Origin: Desulfomonile tiedjei
Lineage (GTDB): Bacteria; Desulfobacterota; Desulfomonilia; Desulfomonilales; Desulfomonilaceae
Length of the DNA: 64,000 bases
NCBI GenBank assembly: GCA_016212925.1
Contig: JACRDF010000047.1
Location: 62,001 to 126,000 of the forward strand
Reading direction: 5' to 3'
The notes under the pieces were generated by a model. It saw only the letters and a program-made list of their open reading frames with translations, did no database searches and was not told where the DNA came from. A program made the position numbers and the translations under genes. Shown in pieces: positions 1-8,054 of the stretch (position 1 is the first letter of the stretch; each line of letters begins with the position of its first letter).

Positions 1-1
1 T

Positions 2-628
2 AAGGGCGACACCGTCAGCGGGTTCAAAGCAGGTCTAACCTCCGAGGCCGGCCAGAAGAGGTTCGGCGTCAGTGCCGCTTTGCTGGGCCCGCTATTCCAT
101 TCCGGCGAACTGGGACCTGGCGCTGTTGTGGACAGGAAAGACTTTGTTCGGTTGTTTATAGAGAATGAAGTCGGGTACGTGGTCGGCCAAAAGATCAGCC
201 AGCCGGTCAAGGATGTGGAGTCTCTGAAAAAAATGATCAAAGAGGTCTTTCCGGCCGTGGAGTTGCCTGACCTCCGATTCGCGGACATGCAGAACCTCAA
301 AGGACCGGACATTATTGTAGACGCGGTATCGTCGGCCAAGTACATCATCGGCCCGAGGGTCCCGGTGGACAAGGTTGACGCGTCCAAAGTCGACGTCACC
401 CTTACCTGTGATGGAACGGTGGTGAACCACGGTAAGGCCGCAGACACCCTGGGCGATCAATGGAAGGCCTTGCTTTGGCTTGTAAATGGCGTTGTGGAGC
501 AGGGCTGGACCATAGATCCCGGACAGATCTTAATCACCGGCGCAATGGGCAACATGATTCCCGGCAAGCCCGGAAAGTACGAAGGGGACTGGGGGCCACT
601 GGGCAAGCTGTCCTGGACGGTAAAGTAA
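2..628 (+). CDS. 2-keto-4-pentenoate hydratase / fumarylacetoacetate hydrolase-fold protein (5' truncated)
   Basis: The frame is open from the first bases, so the true start lies left of the window. A TTG at 80 is in frame but homologous-looking sequence (KGDTVSGFKAGLTSEAGQKR) precedes it. Residues around IENEVGYVVGQKISQPV match the acidic metal-binding stretch of the MhpD/DmpE/DmpH hydratase-decarboxylase family, and the C-terminus (GDWGPLGKLSWTVK) fits the family end. Such enzymes hydrate 2-hydroxydienoates or decarboxylate oxalocrotonate in ring-cleavage pathways. Which of these it does cannot be told, and no ring-cleavage neighbour is visible. Confidence 0.82.
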   Translation, partial: KGDTVSGFKAGLTSEAGQKRFGVSAALLGPLFHSGELGPGAVVDRKDFVRLFIENEVGYVVGQKISQPVKDVESLKKMIKEVFPAVELPDLRFADMQNLKGPDIIVDAVSSAKYIIGPRVPVDKVDASKVDVTLTCDGTVVNHGKAADTLGDQWKALLWLVNGVVEQGWTIDPGQILITGAMGNMIPGKPGKYEGDWGPLGKLSWTVK

Positions 629-737
629 CCCTGGTAGGTGCTGTGAAGAATGTGAACCGCTGCCCTGTCTGAGACGACACGATCGATGCGGTTCGCTTCT
701 CACCGCATCCTACGGGCTGTCCTGGACGGTCAAATAG
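607..737. repeat. Duplicated gene end bracketing a REP-like element
   Basis: The last 22 bases of the hydratase gene (607-628, coding LSWTVK and stop) recur at 716-737 with three substitutions, again coding LSWTVK-stop. Between them lies a segment whose ends are imperfect inverted repeats: GTAGG...GTGA...GAACCGC at 634-659, and its complement at 688-713. This resembles insertion of a small REP/MITE-like hairpin with duplication of the target. The rest of 738-919 shows no gene. Confidence 0.55.
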
Positions 738-919
738 CGCCACGAAGCCACAGGATTTGTTTCTTATTCAGTTGCCATCGCCGAAATGGGGTTTCTGGGC
801 AGTGGCACCCATGAGAAAGAAATTACGTGCGCTTGACGCATTGCTTTGGGGGCCGGCGCCTAGCGCGTAGGATACGGTCACCAGGGGGAGCCGTCCGGCG
901 AAACGCGAGGTTCGCGTCC

Positions 920-1273
920 TCATGGGGCATCTATGTTCTTCCAGGACAAGTCACAGCTTTCCATTTCGAATACGTCGTCTTTCCCCTTACGCTGCCCGCT
1001 CGCGAGCATAAGATCATCTGGAACCGTCACAAGAAAAACATCAATTGCGTCGCTATTGGAAGGATCGGACCTGATTTTCTCGATGGGGCTCGGCGAAGGC
1101 ATGGGCTCCCCATCCTCTATCATACCTTCTATGTGGAGGCACAGAGCTTCCAAGGCCAATTCACGTGCTGTCTCGGCAGAGTCCGCCGCGGTCACGCAGC
1201 CGGGAAAGTCCGGAAAGTCCACCCCATAGTCGCTGTCTGGGTCTTTGCTCAACAATGCAACGTATTCAGCCAT
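920..1273 (-). CDS. hicB: HicB-family antitoxin
   Basis: 117-residue protein of the HicB type. The N-terminal half is the partial RNase H-like fold, with the hallmark run YGVDFPDFPGCVTAADS followed by the conserved helix ETARELALEAL. In this family HicB binds HicA and blocks its RNase activity, and it usually also represses the operon. The C-terminal part (VFLVTVPDDLML) is less typical and carries no obvious ribbon-helix-helix. The start at 1273 has GAGGAA about 7 bases upstream. It lies 15 bp downstream of hicA in the usual toxin-first order. Confidence 0.85.
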   Translation of the reverse strand: MAEYVALLSKDPDSDYGVDFPDFPGCVTAADSAETARELALEALCLHIEGMIEDGEPMPSPSPIEKIRSDPSNSDAIDVFLVTVPDDLMLASGQRKGKDDVFEMESCDLSWKNIDAP

Positions 1274-1288
1274 TTGGATTTCCTCAGA

Positions 1289-1483
1289 TCATAAGAGACT
1301 GAGCCCCGATTGCTTTTCGATGCTTTTCACGGTCCGTATCGTCATGTCCTTCTTGGGATGAGGAACCGTCACTTTGCCCTTCTTAGTGGCATGTTTGAAC
1401 TGGATATGGCTCCCTCTTTGTCGAATTCTGAACCATCCGTCAGCCTCCAGTCGCCTGATGACTTCGTGACTGGTCATGAGCAA
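1289..1483 (-). CDS. hicA: HicA-family mRNA interferase toxin
   Basis: 64-residue double-stranded RNA-binding-like toxin. It carries SHEVIRRLEADGW near the N-terminus and the catalytic-histidine context RQRGSHIQFKH, then VTVPHPKKDM, all characteristic of HicA. Family members cleave mRNA and tmRNA when HicB is lost. The TTG at 1483 has GGAGAAAGG about 7 bases upstream; the ATG at 1477 is the alternative start and gives the more usual N-terminus. The pair looks intact. Confidence 0.85.
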   Translation of the reverse strand: MLMTSHEVIRRLEADGWFRIRQRGSHIQFKHATKKGKVTVPHPKKDMTIRTVKSIEKQSGLSLL

Positions 1484-1635
1484 GTATGAACCTTTCTCCT
1501 GACCGCGTCAACACTGGACTTGCAGGACACCATAGTATCTCCCGTGGAGACAAAAGCGTATAAACACTGAATGGGTCAATAAAATCGCGTTGTTTTTGGT
1601 CTGCTCCAACTTGTTAGAAATACATACTATATTCA

Positions 1636-2994
1636 TCACAACAAGTTCCGAGTCTTTATGTCCATATACCTTTCCAGGACCTGTACCGACATTCGATTCG
1701 GCGGGGTGTCTATCACCAGGACGCCAGCCGACTTGAGACGGGTTAGGGCACGCTCGCGGCGTTCAAGCATTTCCGCTGCGACCCCCTGGCGGTACAAATC
1801 CTGTTTCTCTTCCGGGACACTGTCCGCCAGTGCGGCTACCTCCGTGTCCGACATTGCCACCACAACGGGAAGATGACGCGGACGAAGCCCCAAGCTGTAC
1901 CGAAGCAGCCCCTCCGACGCGCGTTCATCTATAAGGTCCGTAAAAAACACTATCAATGCCCTTCGTTTCAATCTCGCGGAAAGATCGGACAGGGCAAGGT
2001 AGAATCGAGGCTCTTCCATCCGTGGTTCCAGCGCGTATGTGGAATCGAGTATGCGGCCAAACTGATCCGGGGTTCGCGCGGGAGGCACCAGGCAGAGCAC
2101 GTCCCGGGCAATCATCATGGCGCCGACTTTGTCCCCAAGATTGAGAGCTGCATAAGCCAGCAACAAGGCTGCATCGAGTGCGTAGTCAAGTTTTGTTTTG
2201 CCCAGCACTCTGGCGGTCATCATCCGCCCCGCGTCAAGGACGATAAAAATGGTTTGGCTCCGTTCCACGCGATTCTGTCGGACCACAGGGTTGCCCCTCC
2301 TGGCCGAGGTTGGCCAGTGGATCAGCCTGAAGTCGTCACCTGCCACGTAGTCTCGCAGGCTGTGGAACTCGGTCCCATGACCCTTTTTCCAGAGCGGGCG
2401 CGTTGCTTCCTGCGCCACACTTCGCCTCAGTTCCAGCTTTTGGCGCTCGATCAAAGCCAGCCCTGGGTAGAGCTTTATGTTCTGAGCGGCCGGAATCTCT
2501 CCTCGTTTCCAAACGAGCCCCATCGGTCCCGGCAGCCAAAAGTGGATATTGCCGAACCGCGCGCTCCCGCGCTCCAGGGCGGTCACCCGATAAACGACAC
2601 GGGCGTCTTGAGCAGGATGCACTACAGCAGTCGCCGGAAGATGCTCTGTACGGCACTGGGGCGGCACATCGTCCTGAATGATGATGGACACGGGTTTCCC
2701 GGTCCTATTGGCTATTTCAAGGGCAACCTCGGTTGGGCGGTCCACAGCAAGGGGATACGGCAAAGGTCTCTGAATAAGGATGCCGTTTGTCGAAGGGCCC
2801 GCGAGAAGATCGAAAAAGGCCGCGAGCAGGAGCACGACATTTGCGAGCAGCGGGATTGCAAGCCCGAATGGGAAATAAAAATAGCCGGGAATCAGAGCCG
2901 CGGAAACGCACCCGAAGATGAAGAAAAATCTTCCTGAAAAAAAGAACGGGAGCCCCCGTATGCGATCTCCATTGCCGGCCCTGGTTGAATTCAT
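1636..2994 (-). CDS. DUF58 domain protein
   Basis: Membrane-anchored DUF58 protein. Two adjacent hydrophobic segments lie near the N-terminus (FFFSGRFFFIFGCVSAALIP and the following stretch), then a beta-rich region, then the DUF58 core with LRDYVAGDDFRLIHWPTSAR and a von Willebrand A-like region (IFIVLDAGRMM). The chosen start is the ATG whose last two bases overlap the TGA of the preceding MoxR gene; a longer open frame upstream only shadows MoxR. DUF58 proteins are regular partners of MoxR ATPases, probably in assembling or activating envelope complexes. The target here is unknown. Confidence 0.9.
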   Translation of the reverse strand: MNSTRAGNGDRIRGLPFFFSGRFFFIFGCVSAALIPGYFYFPFGLAIPLLANVVLLLAAFFDLLAGPSTNGILIQRPLPYPLAVDRPTEVALEIANRTGKPVSIIIQDDVPPQCRTEHLPATAVVHPAQDARVVYRVTALERGSARFGNIHFWLPGPMGLVWKRGEIPAAQNIKLYPGLALIERQKLELRRSVAQEATRPLWKKGHGTEFHSLRDYVAGDDFRLIHWPTSARRGNPVVRQNRVERSQTIFIVLDAGRMMTARVLGKTKLDYALDAALLLAYAALNLGDKVGAMMIARDVLCLVPPARTPDQFGRILDSTYALEPRMEEPRFYLALSDLSARLKRRALIVFFTDLIDERASEGLLRYSLGLRPRHLPVVVAMSDTEVAALADSVPEEKQDLYRQGVAAEMLERRERALTRLKSAGVLVIDTPPNRMSVQVLERYMDIKTRNLL

Positions 2995-3950
2995 CGGGGT
3001 ACCGGTATGCGACCCAAGATATTGTCGAGAAAGTAGTCGGGAGTCAGCCCGTCTATGAGGGCTTCGGGCCTCAAGATCAGCCGATGACGGAGTACGGGAA
3101 GCGCCATGTCCTTCACTTCGTCCGGGGAGACGAATTCCATACCCCTCAAAGCACAAAGGGCCCTGGCAGCCTTAAGAAGGGCAACGGCAGCCCTGGTTGA
3201 CGCACCCAACTGCACGTAGGTCGGGTCACGGGTTTCCGCGGTAATTCGCTGAATGTACCCCAGCACGTCATCCTTGATCACGATCTTCGGCAGGTCCCGC
3301 CTCAGGTCAAGGACGTCCTTTTTCGCAGTGAGTGGCTTGGGAATGAGCGCGTCCACATCGTGAAGATCAACTCCCTCCGAGTATTTCCGGACCACTGCAA
3401 GCTCGGCCTCTGGAGGAGGATAGTCCACGATGACCTTCATCATGAACCGATCCAACTGGGTTTCAGGCAATGGGTACGTCCCTTCGTATTCTATGGGGTT
3501 CTGCGTAGCCATTACGAAAAACACGTCCGGGAGTGGATTCCTAACTCCATTAATAGTTACTTGCCTTTCTTCCATGGCTTCCAGAAGCGCTGCCTGCGAT
3601 TTTGGCGGAGTGCGGTTTATTTCGTCCGCGAGCAGAATTTCGGTGAAGATCGGCCCCTTATGTAGAGCGAATTGTCCGGTTTTGGCATTGAAAATATGCG
3701 TTCCTACGATATCGCTGGGAAGCAGATCCGGCGTGAACTGAATGCGCCGGAATTGCGCGTCGATCAGTCTGGCAAGCGTTTTGGCAAGGAGCGTTTTTCC
3801 CAGACCGGGGACTCCTTCGAGAAGCACATGCCCCCCCGCCAAAAAACACGTGAGCGTCTGTTCCGCCACCTGCCCCTGTCCCATAATGACACGGGCCATC
3901 GCCTGCTGAACCCTTTTCATCCCTGTTTGGTTGTGTCCAGGACCTTCCAT
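2991..3950 (-). CDS. MoxR-family AAA+ ATPase
   Basis: 319 residues. Walker A GVPGLGKT is at 46-53 and Walker B with the DE pair at 109-110 (ILLADEINR), followed by sensor sequence FFVMATQNP. The C-terminal lid helices are typical of MoxR chaperone-like ATPases. GGAGG lies just upstream of the ATG at 3950. The gene sits 60 bp after the DUF4350 gene and overlaps the DUF58 start by ATGA, so it is translationally coupled with it. Likely acts in the cytoplasm on the operon's membrane proteins. Confidence 0.95.
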   Translation of the reverse strand: MEGPGHNQTGMKRVQQAMARVIMGQGQVAEQTLTCFLAGGHVLLEGVPGLGKTLLAKTLARLIDAQFRRIQFTPDLLPSDIVGTHIFNAKTGQFALHKGPIFTEILLADEINRTPPKSQAALLEAMEERQVTINGVRNPLPDVFFVMATQNPIEYEGTYPLPETQLDRFMMKVIVDYPPPEAELAVVRKYSEGVDLHDVDALIPKPLTAKKDVLDLRRDLPKIVIKDDVLGYIQRITAETRDPTYVQLGASTRAAVALLKAARALCALRGMEFVSPDEVKDMALPVLRHRLILRPEALIDGLTPDYFLDNILGRIPVPR

Positions 3951-4010
3951 TGTGCCTCCGACTATACGGGGATATTATTCCTCAACATTTTGCCGCAACC
4001 CCCAGACCCG

Positions 4011-5264
4011 TCAACGTTTAAAGGCCCACCCCTTCCTGATTCCCTCGCCAGGCAGACCATCTCCCAACTTCAGCTGCGCTTTGGCAAGCCTGCCAGCCAG
4101 TTGCACCACCCGCTCCGTATCTTCGTTGGTCTGGAGAGCATTGCGGCAGTCTCGCACAAGATCGGAGATTTCGTCGGCCTCGGAGTCGCCCGGCAGCCGG
4201 TTATGAATACCACCTTTTTCGATGGCGTTCACCGGCACACCTGTTCTTTTTGATAGTCTTGACAAGAATCGTTGCAGCATCGCTTCCAACGCCACAGATC
4301 CGGCTTTGCACGAAGCAAAGACGTTGGCCATCGAATCAACGTGTTCCAAGGAAGACCTTCCCACGGAACGGTCAAGCGGGCGGTACCTGCCGGTTTGGCC
4401 GGCCCTTCTGGAATAGAAGAAAAGCCCGACAAACAAAACGCTCTGAAGCATTATCCACGCGAATACCGAGGATCCAACGTAGCTCCACAGGCTTTCCGAG
4501 ACTTGATGCCCGTGATGATACTCGTCAAAAAATATGTGCTCCGGCCGACCGTCGCCAAGCAGTAACGCGGGTACCAGCCTCACGTTCTGCGCTTGTCCAA
4601 TGAACCGGTTTTGAATCATGGTAGAGTCGGATACGGCTATCATCTCCCCTTTTCCCATCTCTTTGGCAAGCACGACCGGGCCTGCCTCATCACCAGCCAG
4701 GGCGCTCCAGCCTTGGGGAGCAGATGTCCATCTATTGAGGTTCGATACGCTAAGCTCGGTTATGCCCTCCAGGTGCCGGGAAGAAACATCCACGTTGCCG
4801 CGGGAACCGCCGGGAAAAGTTTTCAGTCGCAGGCCAAACTTCAGCGCCAGTCGCCGCGCGGGTCCAGTCCGAGTCGAAGAGGAATCCCCTCCTGATCTGG
4901 CCGATTCCTTCTTGGCCGCCTTGGAAAATCCTCCTTGAAAGAATACAAACTTGTTGCCGCTTTTGATCCAATCCTCGAGCTTGGCCAGTTCACGTTCAGT
5001 GAAAGGTATTCTCCCTGCATCGACTACTATGAGAACGCTTTGCTGCGAGCCCAGATTCTGGAACGACTTGCGAAACCGGCTGACAGGAAGCTTGAATTCC
5101 TCCAAAAGCATATACAATGCTTTGCAGCCTTCGGGAGCTGCGGAATAAGAAGAAGGAATAGGAAGCCGCTCCAGGTCACTGGAGGACCCCAGGAGAGCTG
5201 CGGAAATTACGGCTGTTGCCAAAAAGCCCAAGAAAATCATCAAATTTTGGCGCAGAGAAGACAT
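4011..5264 (-). CDS. DUF4350 domain membrane protein
   Basis: 417-residue protein with one N-terminal membrane segment (MIFLGFLATAVISAALLG), a large domain matching DUF4350 (SSYSAAPEGCKALYMLLEE, then VLIVVDAGRIPFTEREL and LEDWIKSGNKFVFF), and a second membrane segment near SSVFAWIMLQSVLFVGLFFY. The C-terminal tail is cytoplasmic. DUF4350 is commonly encoded with MoxR and DUF58 and has a GATase-like fold with no known reaction. The ATG at 5264 is preferred because it lies just past the upstream stop (5270-5272) and has GGGGAC upstream. Confidence 0.8.
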   Translation of the reverse strand: MSSLRQNLMIFLGFLATAVISAALLGSSSDLERLPIPSSYSAAPEGCKALYMLLEEFKLPVSRFRKSFQNLGSQQSVLIVVDAGRIPFTERELAKLEDWIKSGNKFVFFQGGFSKAAKKESARSGGDSSSTRTGPARRLALKFGLRLKTFPGGSRGNVDVSSRHLEGITELSVSNLNRWTSAPQGWSALAGDEAGPVVLAKEMGKGEMIAVSDSTMIQNRFIGQAQNVRLVPALLLGDGRPEHIFFDEYHHGHQVSESLWSYVGSSVFAWIMLQSVLFVGLFFYSRRAGQTGRYRPLDRSVGRSSLEHVDSMANVFASCKAGSVALEAMLQRFLSRLSKRTGVPVNAIEKGGIHNRLPGDSEADEISDLVRDCRNALQTNEDTERVVQLAGRLAKAQLKLGDGLPGEGIRKGWAFKR

Positions 5265-5269
5265 GACCG

Positions 5270-6001
5270 TCACGTCCCCTCCGGCAGACGAAGGCACAGG
5301 CTCCGGACGTGTTCGTATTCCGACCGATCGCAGGAGCCGTTGCCGTACCGTACCTGGTTGAAGCTCGGGATCATTTCTCTAACAAGTTCACGGAGCTTAT
5401 CATTGCTGATGCTCTCAAGTATTTCTCGATTGGTTTTTCCACGATAGAATAACAAAATCCCCTGCTCGTTGAGCTTGAGCAGGGCGAACCGGAACAGGTT
5501 TATCAGTGCTTCCGAGTAGTCACCCTTTTCACCCAACCTTGTGGCTTCATCCCAGGCATCACGACTTCCTGAAACGCCGGCCTCTCCCGATTCAGGTCCA
5601 ATAACGCTGGTGTTTAACAGGGCTCGCCTCCTTGCAAATAGGCCGAAAACAAGTACCAATATATAGATGACCAACAGCGCGGCAGAGCCTAGTAAAAGCA
5701 TCTTCATAATCAGCCAGCCCGTGTGTTCATCAATCTTGGGGCTTGCCGACAGAGGCAGCCTTTTGAGGATTCGGGCCATCAATCTTGCCAACTCGTCGGA
5801 CAACCGCTGCCACAGATCTTCTATGAAGGATAGCGTCGCATCTTCTTTGAACTCCGGCCTGGAGAGTATCTCCTCGAGCAAGGTCTCGGGCGCTTGCGGG
5901 AGATTGTATCTCTCTTGGAAGGTCGTATCAGCTGCGCTTGCGGGGGCGGCCGATAGGATAAGACACAAGAAAACAGCCGTGGCCCACTGGAGAACGGACA
6001 T
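5270..6001 (-). CDS. DUF4129 domain protein with signal peptide
   Basis: 243 residues from the ATG at 6001. It begins with a signal peptide (SVLQWATAVFLCLILSAAPASA), has an extracytoplasmic helical part, then one membrane segment (MLLLGSAALLVIYILVLVF), and ends in the DUF4129 domain (ATRLGEKGDYSEALINLFRF, then GKTNREIL). DUF4129 usually accompanies MoxR, DUF58 and transglutaminase-like genes. The frame stays open to 6274, but that extension is Arg/Pro-rich and precedes the signal peptide, so it is rejected. No strong Shine-Dalgarno is seen. First gene of the four-gene operon. Confidence 0.75.
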   Translation of the reverse strand: MSVLQWATAVFLCLILSAAPASAADTTFQERYNLPQAPETLLEEILSRPEFKEDATLSFIEDLWQRLSDELARLMARILKRLPLSASPKIDEHTGWLIMKMLLLGSAALLVIYILVLVFGLFARRRALLNTSVIGPESGEAGVSGSRDAWDEATRLGEKGDYSEALINLFRFALLKLNEQGILLFYRGKTNREILESISNDKLRELVREMIPSFNQVRYGNGSCDRSEYEHVRSLCLRLPEGT

Positions 6002-6438
6002 GAATATGCGCGAAGACAACTGACCTACCGATGAGATTCTTTCGTGTAATTCCAAGTCGCTGCTACAGACGTAGGCATGGAGAGCACCGAGCCTCGGCGT
6101 CGCCGCCAGGGTACCACGGTAGCCGTCGGCCCTCGACAGTGTTGCGCGGTCGACCGCGAACCGACCTAAGCGGGGGTTCGCACAATTCAATGAGGCAACC
6201 GCATATTGATATGAACGGCTTCCTAAAGGTTGTTGGGGTCTTGTCAAAGGGTAGCGCTCCTGAAAGCAATGCACTTCAGAATACGGAATGCAGAATTGCA
6301 GGATACTCTATCGGCCTGAACCTTCTCCAGGGGCAACATCTTACCTAAGTTTCGGCCTTGGTGGGAATCTGTTTTTGAGCCGCGTTGATTTAACGCGCTA
6401 ACGGCTCTTAAGGGAAGGACCTTCCCCGCTACCGGTCA
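6002..6438. other. Intergenic region with palindromes, no gene recognised
   Basis: No convincing coding region. A 14-bp palindrome CGCGGTCGACCGCG sits at 6145-6158, followed by a CGAACC/GGTTCG inverted repeat. An imperfect inverted repeat with GAGCCGCGTT and its complement lies near 6377-6408, and GGGAAGG/CCTTCCC at about 6412-6428, just downstream of the fmdB stop. The folding potential could belong to a leader or small RNA of the minus-strand operon, but no known RNA family is recognised. Confidence 0.4.
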
Positions 6439-6681
6439 TCAAGACGATCCTGATGGGGAACAGGACCCTGACGCGGAACACGAGTCCGAATCTACGCAGG
6501 TCTCGCAAGAAACGCCCATCACCCTCTGGGCCGTCTGTTCATCGGCTTGAAAAGTTGGACCCAATTCCTCCGGGTCAGAAGCTCTACAAACCGGGCATTG
6601 CCGCGGCGCATTCTCAGCCGTGAAGAAAATCTTCGAGAATTCCTTGCCGCATTCTCGACACTTGTAGTTGACGATCGGCAT
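6439..6681 (-). CDS. FmdB-family zinc ribbon protein
   Basis: 80 residues. The N-terminus MPIVNYKCRECGKEFSK with a second CPVC forms the CxxC...CxxC zinc ribbon of the FmdB/CxxC_CXXC_SSSS family. The C-terminus is a low-complexity Cys/Ser tail (CETCVDSDSCSASGSCSPSG). GGAGG sits 6 bases before the ATG at 6681. FmdB-like proteins are often thought to be regulators, but function is generally unproven. The additional cysteines of the tail could bind metal. Confidence 0.85.
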   Translation of the reverse strand: MPIVNYKCRECGKEFSKIFFTAENAPRQCPVCRASDPEELGPTFQADEQTAQRVMGVSCETCVDSDSCSASGSCSPSGSS

Positions 6682-6704
6682 GGCAACCTCCAATGGGGCA
6701 ATTC

Positions 6705-7073
6705 TCAGGTCGGCCTTTTGACTCCGTCACCTCGCTCCGGCTCCTCGATCGAGGAATCCTCAACGACCAACTGCTTTCTGAACTCAGCCACTGCCAACTC
6801 ATGCCGCGCCGCAATTTTCAGCCGTTTCTTCCACTTCGGGTCCTCATCAAAGATCTCCATGTTGGCGGCCGCCCCCAGCAGCGCGTCAAAATCGGGCTCT
6901 CCCAATTCTTTCCATAATGCTAAATTAATAAGTTCCCAAAGCTTCATTCCGCGGTTGAGCGATTCTTCAATTGCCATGGCAAGAAGATATGAGTTCATGG
7001 TGAGCTTGACCGAAATGACCCCCTCCGGCCAGTTCTTCGAGGCTTCCGACTGCGTTAAGGAACATTGAGACAT
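6705..7073 (-). CDS. Hypothetical protein
   Basis: 122 residues, not recognised. The sequence is predicted largely helical, with no signal peptide or membrane segment; the middle (SYLLAMAIEESLNRGMKLWELINLAL) looks like a packed helical bundle and the C-terminus is acidic. AGGAGG lies 5 bases before the ATG at 7073. It is followed within 24 bp by fmdB on the same strand, so the two are probably co-transcribed. Confidence 0.65.
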   Translation of the reverse strand: MSQCSLTQSEASKNWPEGVISVKLTMNSYLLAMAIEESLNRGMKLWELINLALWKELGEPDFDALLGAAANMEIFDEDPKWKKRLKIAARHELAVAEFRKQLVVEDSSIEEPERGDGVKRPT

Positions 7074-7202
7074 GAACACCTCCTGCGATAGCCACTTCGG
7101 GTTGAGGTCCTAAAATTCAGATGCGCACTTCTGCAGAAGAATTCAAAGAAATTTGGGACGAATCCACATTCGTCGATGCCGTCACCCGAAGTTTAATAAA
7201 CT

Positions 7203-7228
7203 AAAGGACACGGCATACCGTGTCCTTT
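7203..7228. terminator. Strong hairpin upstream of the 7073 gene
   Basis: Perfect 11-bp arms AAAGGACACGG and CCGTGTCCTTT around CATA, next to a second palindrome GTTTAATAAAC (7192-7202). It could terminate plus- or minus-strand readthrough, but no gene ends beside it. Its core matches other GG(A/G)CACGG hairpins in the window (35219, 56961), so it may instead be a dispersed repeat. The 7074-7603 interval otherwise holds only the hairpin at 7365. Confidence 0.4.
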
Positions 7229-7364
7229 GAGAAACAATATCAACGAGTCTGCTTACTTGTGGGCTCGTCTCGCTATCTAGCTCGACCGCTTTACTTGAGC
7301 GCCATCAGACAACAAAACGGGCCCGCACCTAAGGCCGAGTTTCGCAAGGTGTTTCATGGTGACG

Positions 7365-7390
7365 CAGGGGCCCGGAATGCCGGGCCCCTG
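7365..7390. repeat. GC-rich perfect hairpin
   Basis: CAGGGGCCCGG, loop AATG, then CCGGGCCCCTG: perfect 11-bp arms. A short T-run follows at about 7409-7413. No gene ends immediately upstream on either strand, so a terminator role is uncertain; a dispersed palindromic repeat is equally possible. Confidence 0.45.
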
Positions 7391-7603
7391 CGGGCCGGTG
7401 TTCCCGACGTTTTTCTATCAATCCAGGCGCTTCACCATCCAGGACCTTACTTCTCGGTCACGTGAAAAGCATCAGGGCTACCGTCGTCGGGTAAGAAACG
7501 ATTACAAGCTCTATGTTCTTCGGCAAAAGCGTTCACCCAGACCAAGGTTTGTAATTTAGCACAGTCCAAACAATTGCTTCGGGGTCCGGGGTGTCACAAA
7601 GAT

Positions 7604-7831
7604 TTACTTTTTGCCTTTACCCCAAACGCCGGGACAGTCTTTGCAATCGGAAACTTTTATTCCCTTCTTTAAGGAACAGTTTTCTTCCTTGGTTTCCAAA
7701 CATTGTCCATCCTGAAAACAGCATTTGATGTTGGGTTGAATTTGCTTCTGTTGCTGCGGGTCTACGGCGAATGCTACCGTGGCTCCAGCCACAAAAGCCA
7801 TCAAGGTCAATAATACCAGGATTTTCTTCAT
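7604..7831 (-). CDS. Small secreted cysteine-rich protein
   Basis: 75 residues from the ATG at 7831, preceded by GGGGGAA. It has a clear signal peptide (MKKILVLLTLMAFVAGATVAFA). The mature part is about 50 residues with six cysteines (IKCCFQDGQCLETKEENCSL, then VSDCKDCPG), suggesting a disulfide-stabilised or metal-binding periplasmic peptide. No family recognised. It stands alone, about 220 bp from the response-regulator gene. Confidence 0.7.
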   Translation of the reverse strand: MKKILVLLTLMAFVAGATVAFAVDPQQQKQIQPNIKCCFQDGQCLETKEENCSLKKGIKVSDCKDCPGVWGKGKK

Positions 7832-8054
7832 CACAATTCCCCCTTCAGTTCCAGAATTTGTCCCCAGGGTCAAAAACCCGCTTTTGGGGTGCTTAGCGCT
7901 GAACCAACAATGACCAAAACAGTCTTATATCAGATCGGCATGTTCCGGTCCAGGAAGAAACATTCAAAGCGGATTCAAACATCCTCAACAACACCTATCA
8001 TATCTATTGGAGCTATCTTTGTTCAATTCTCGGGTATCACATACTGCTGCTCGG

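Noticed and set aside
1873-2937. Plus-strand open frame of 354 codons
   Set aside because: Antisense to the well-supported DUF58 gene; no family resemblance.
5270-6274. N-terminal extension of the DUF4129 protein to 6274
   Set aside because: The added 91 residues precede an obvious signal peptide and look like translated intergenic palindromes.
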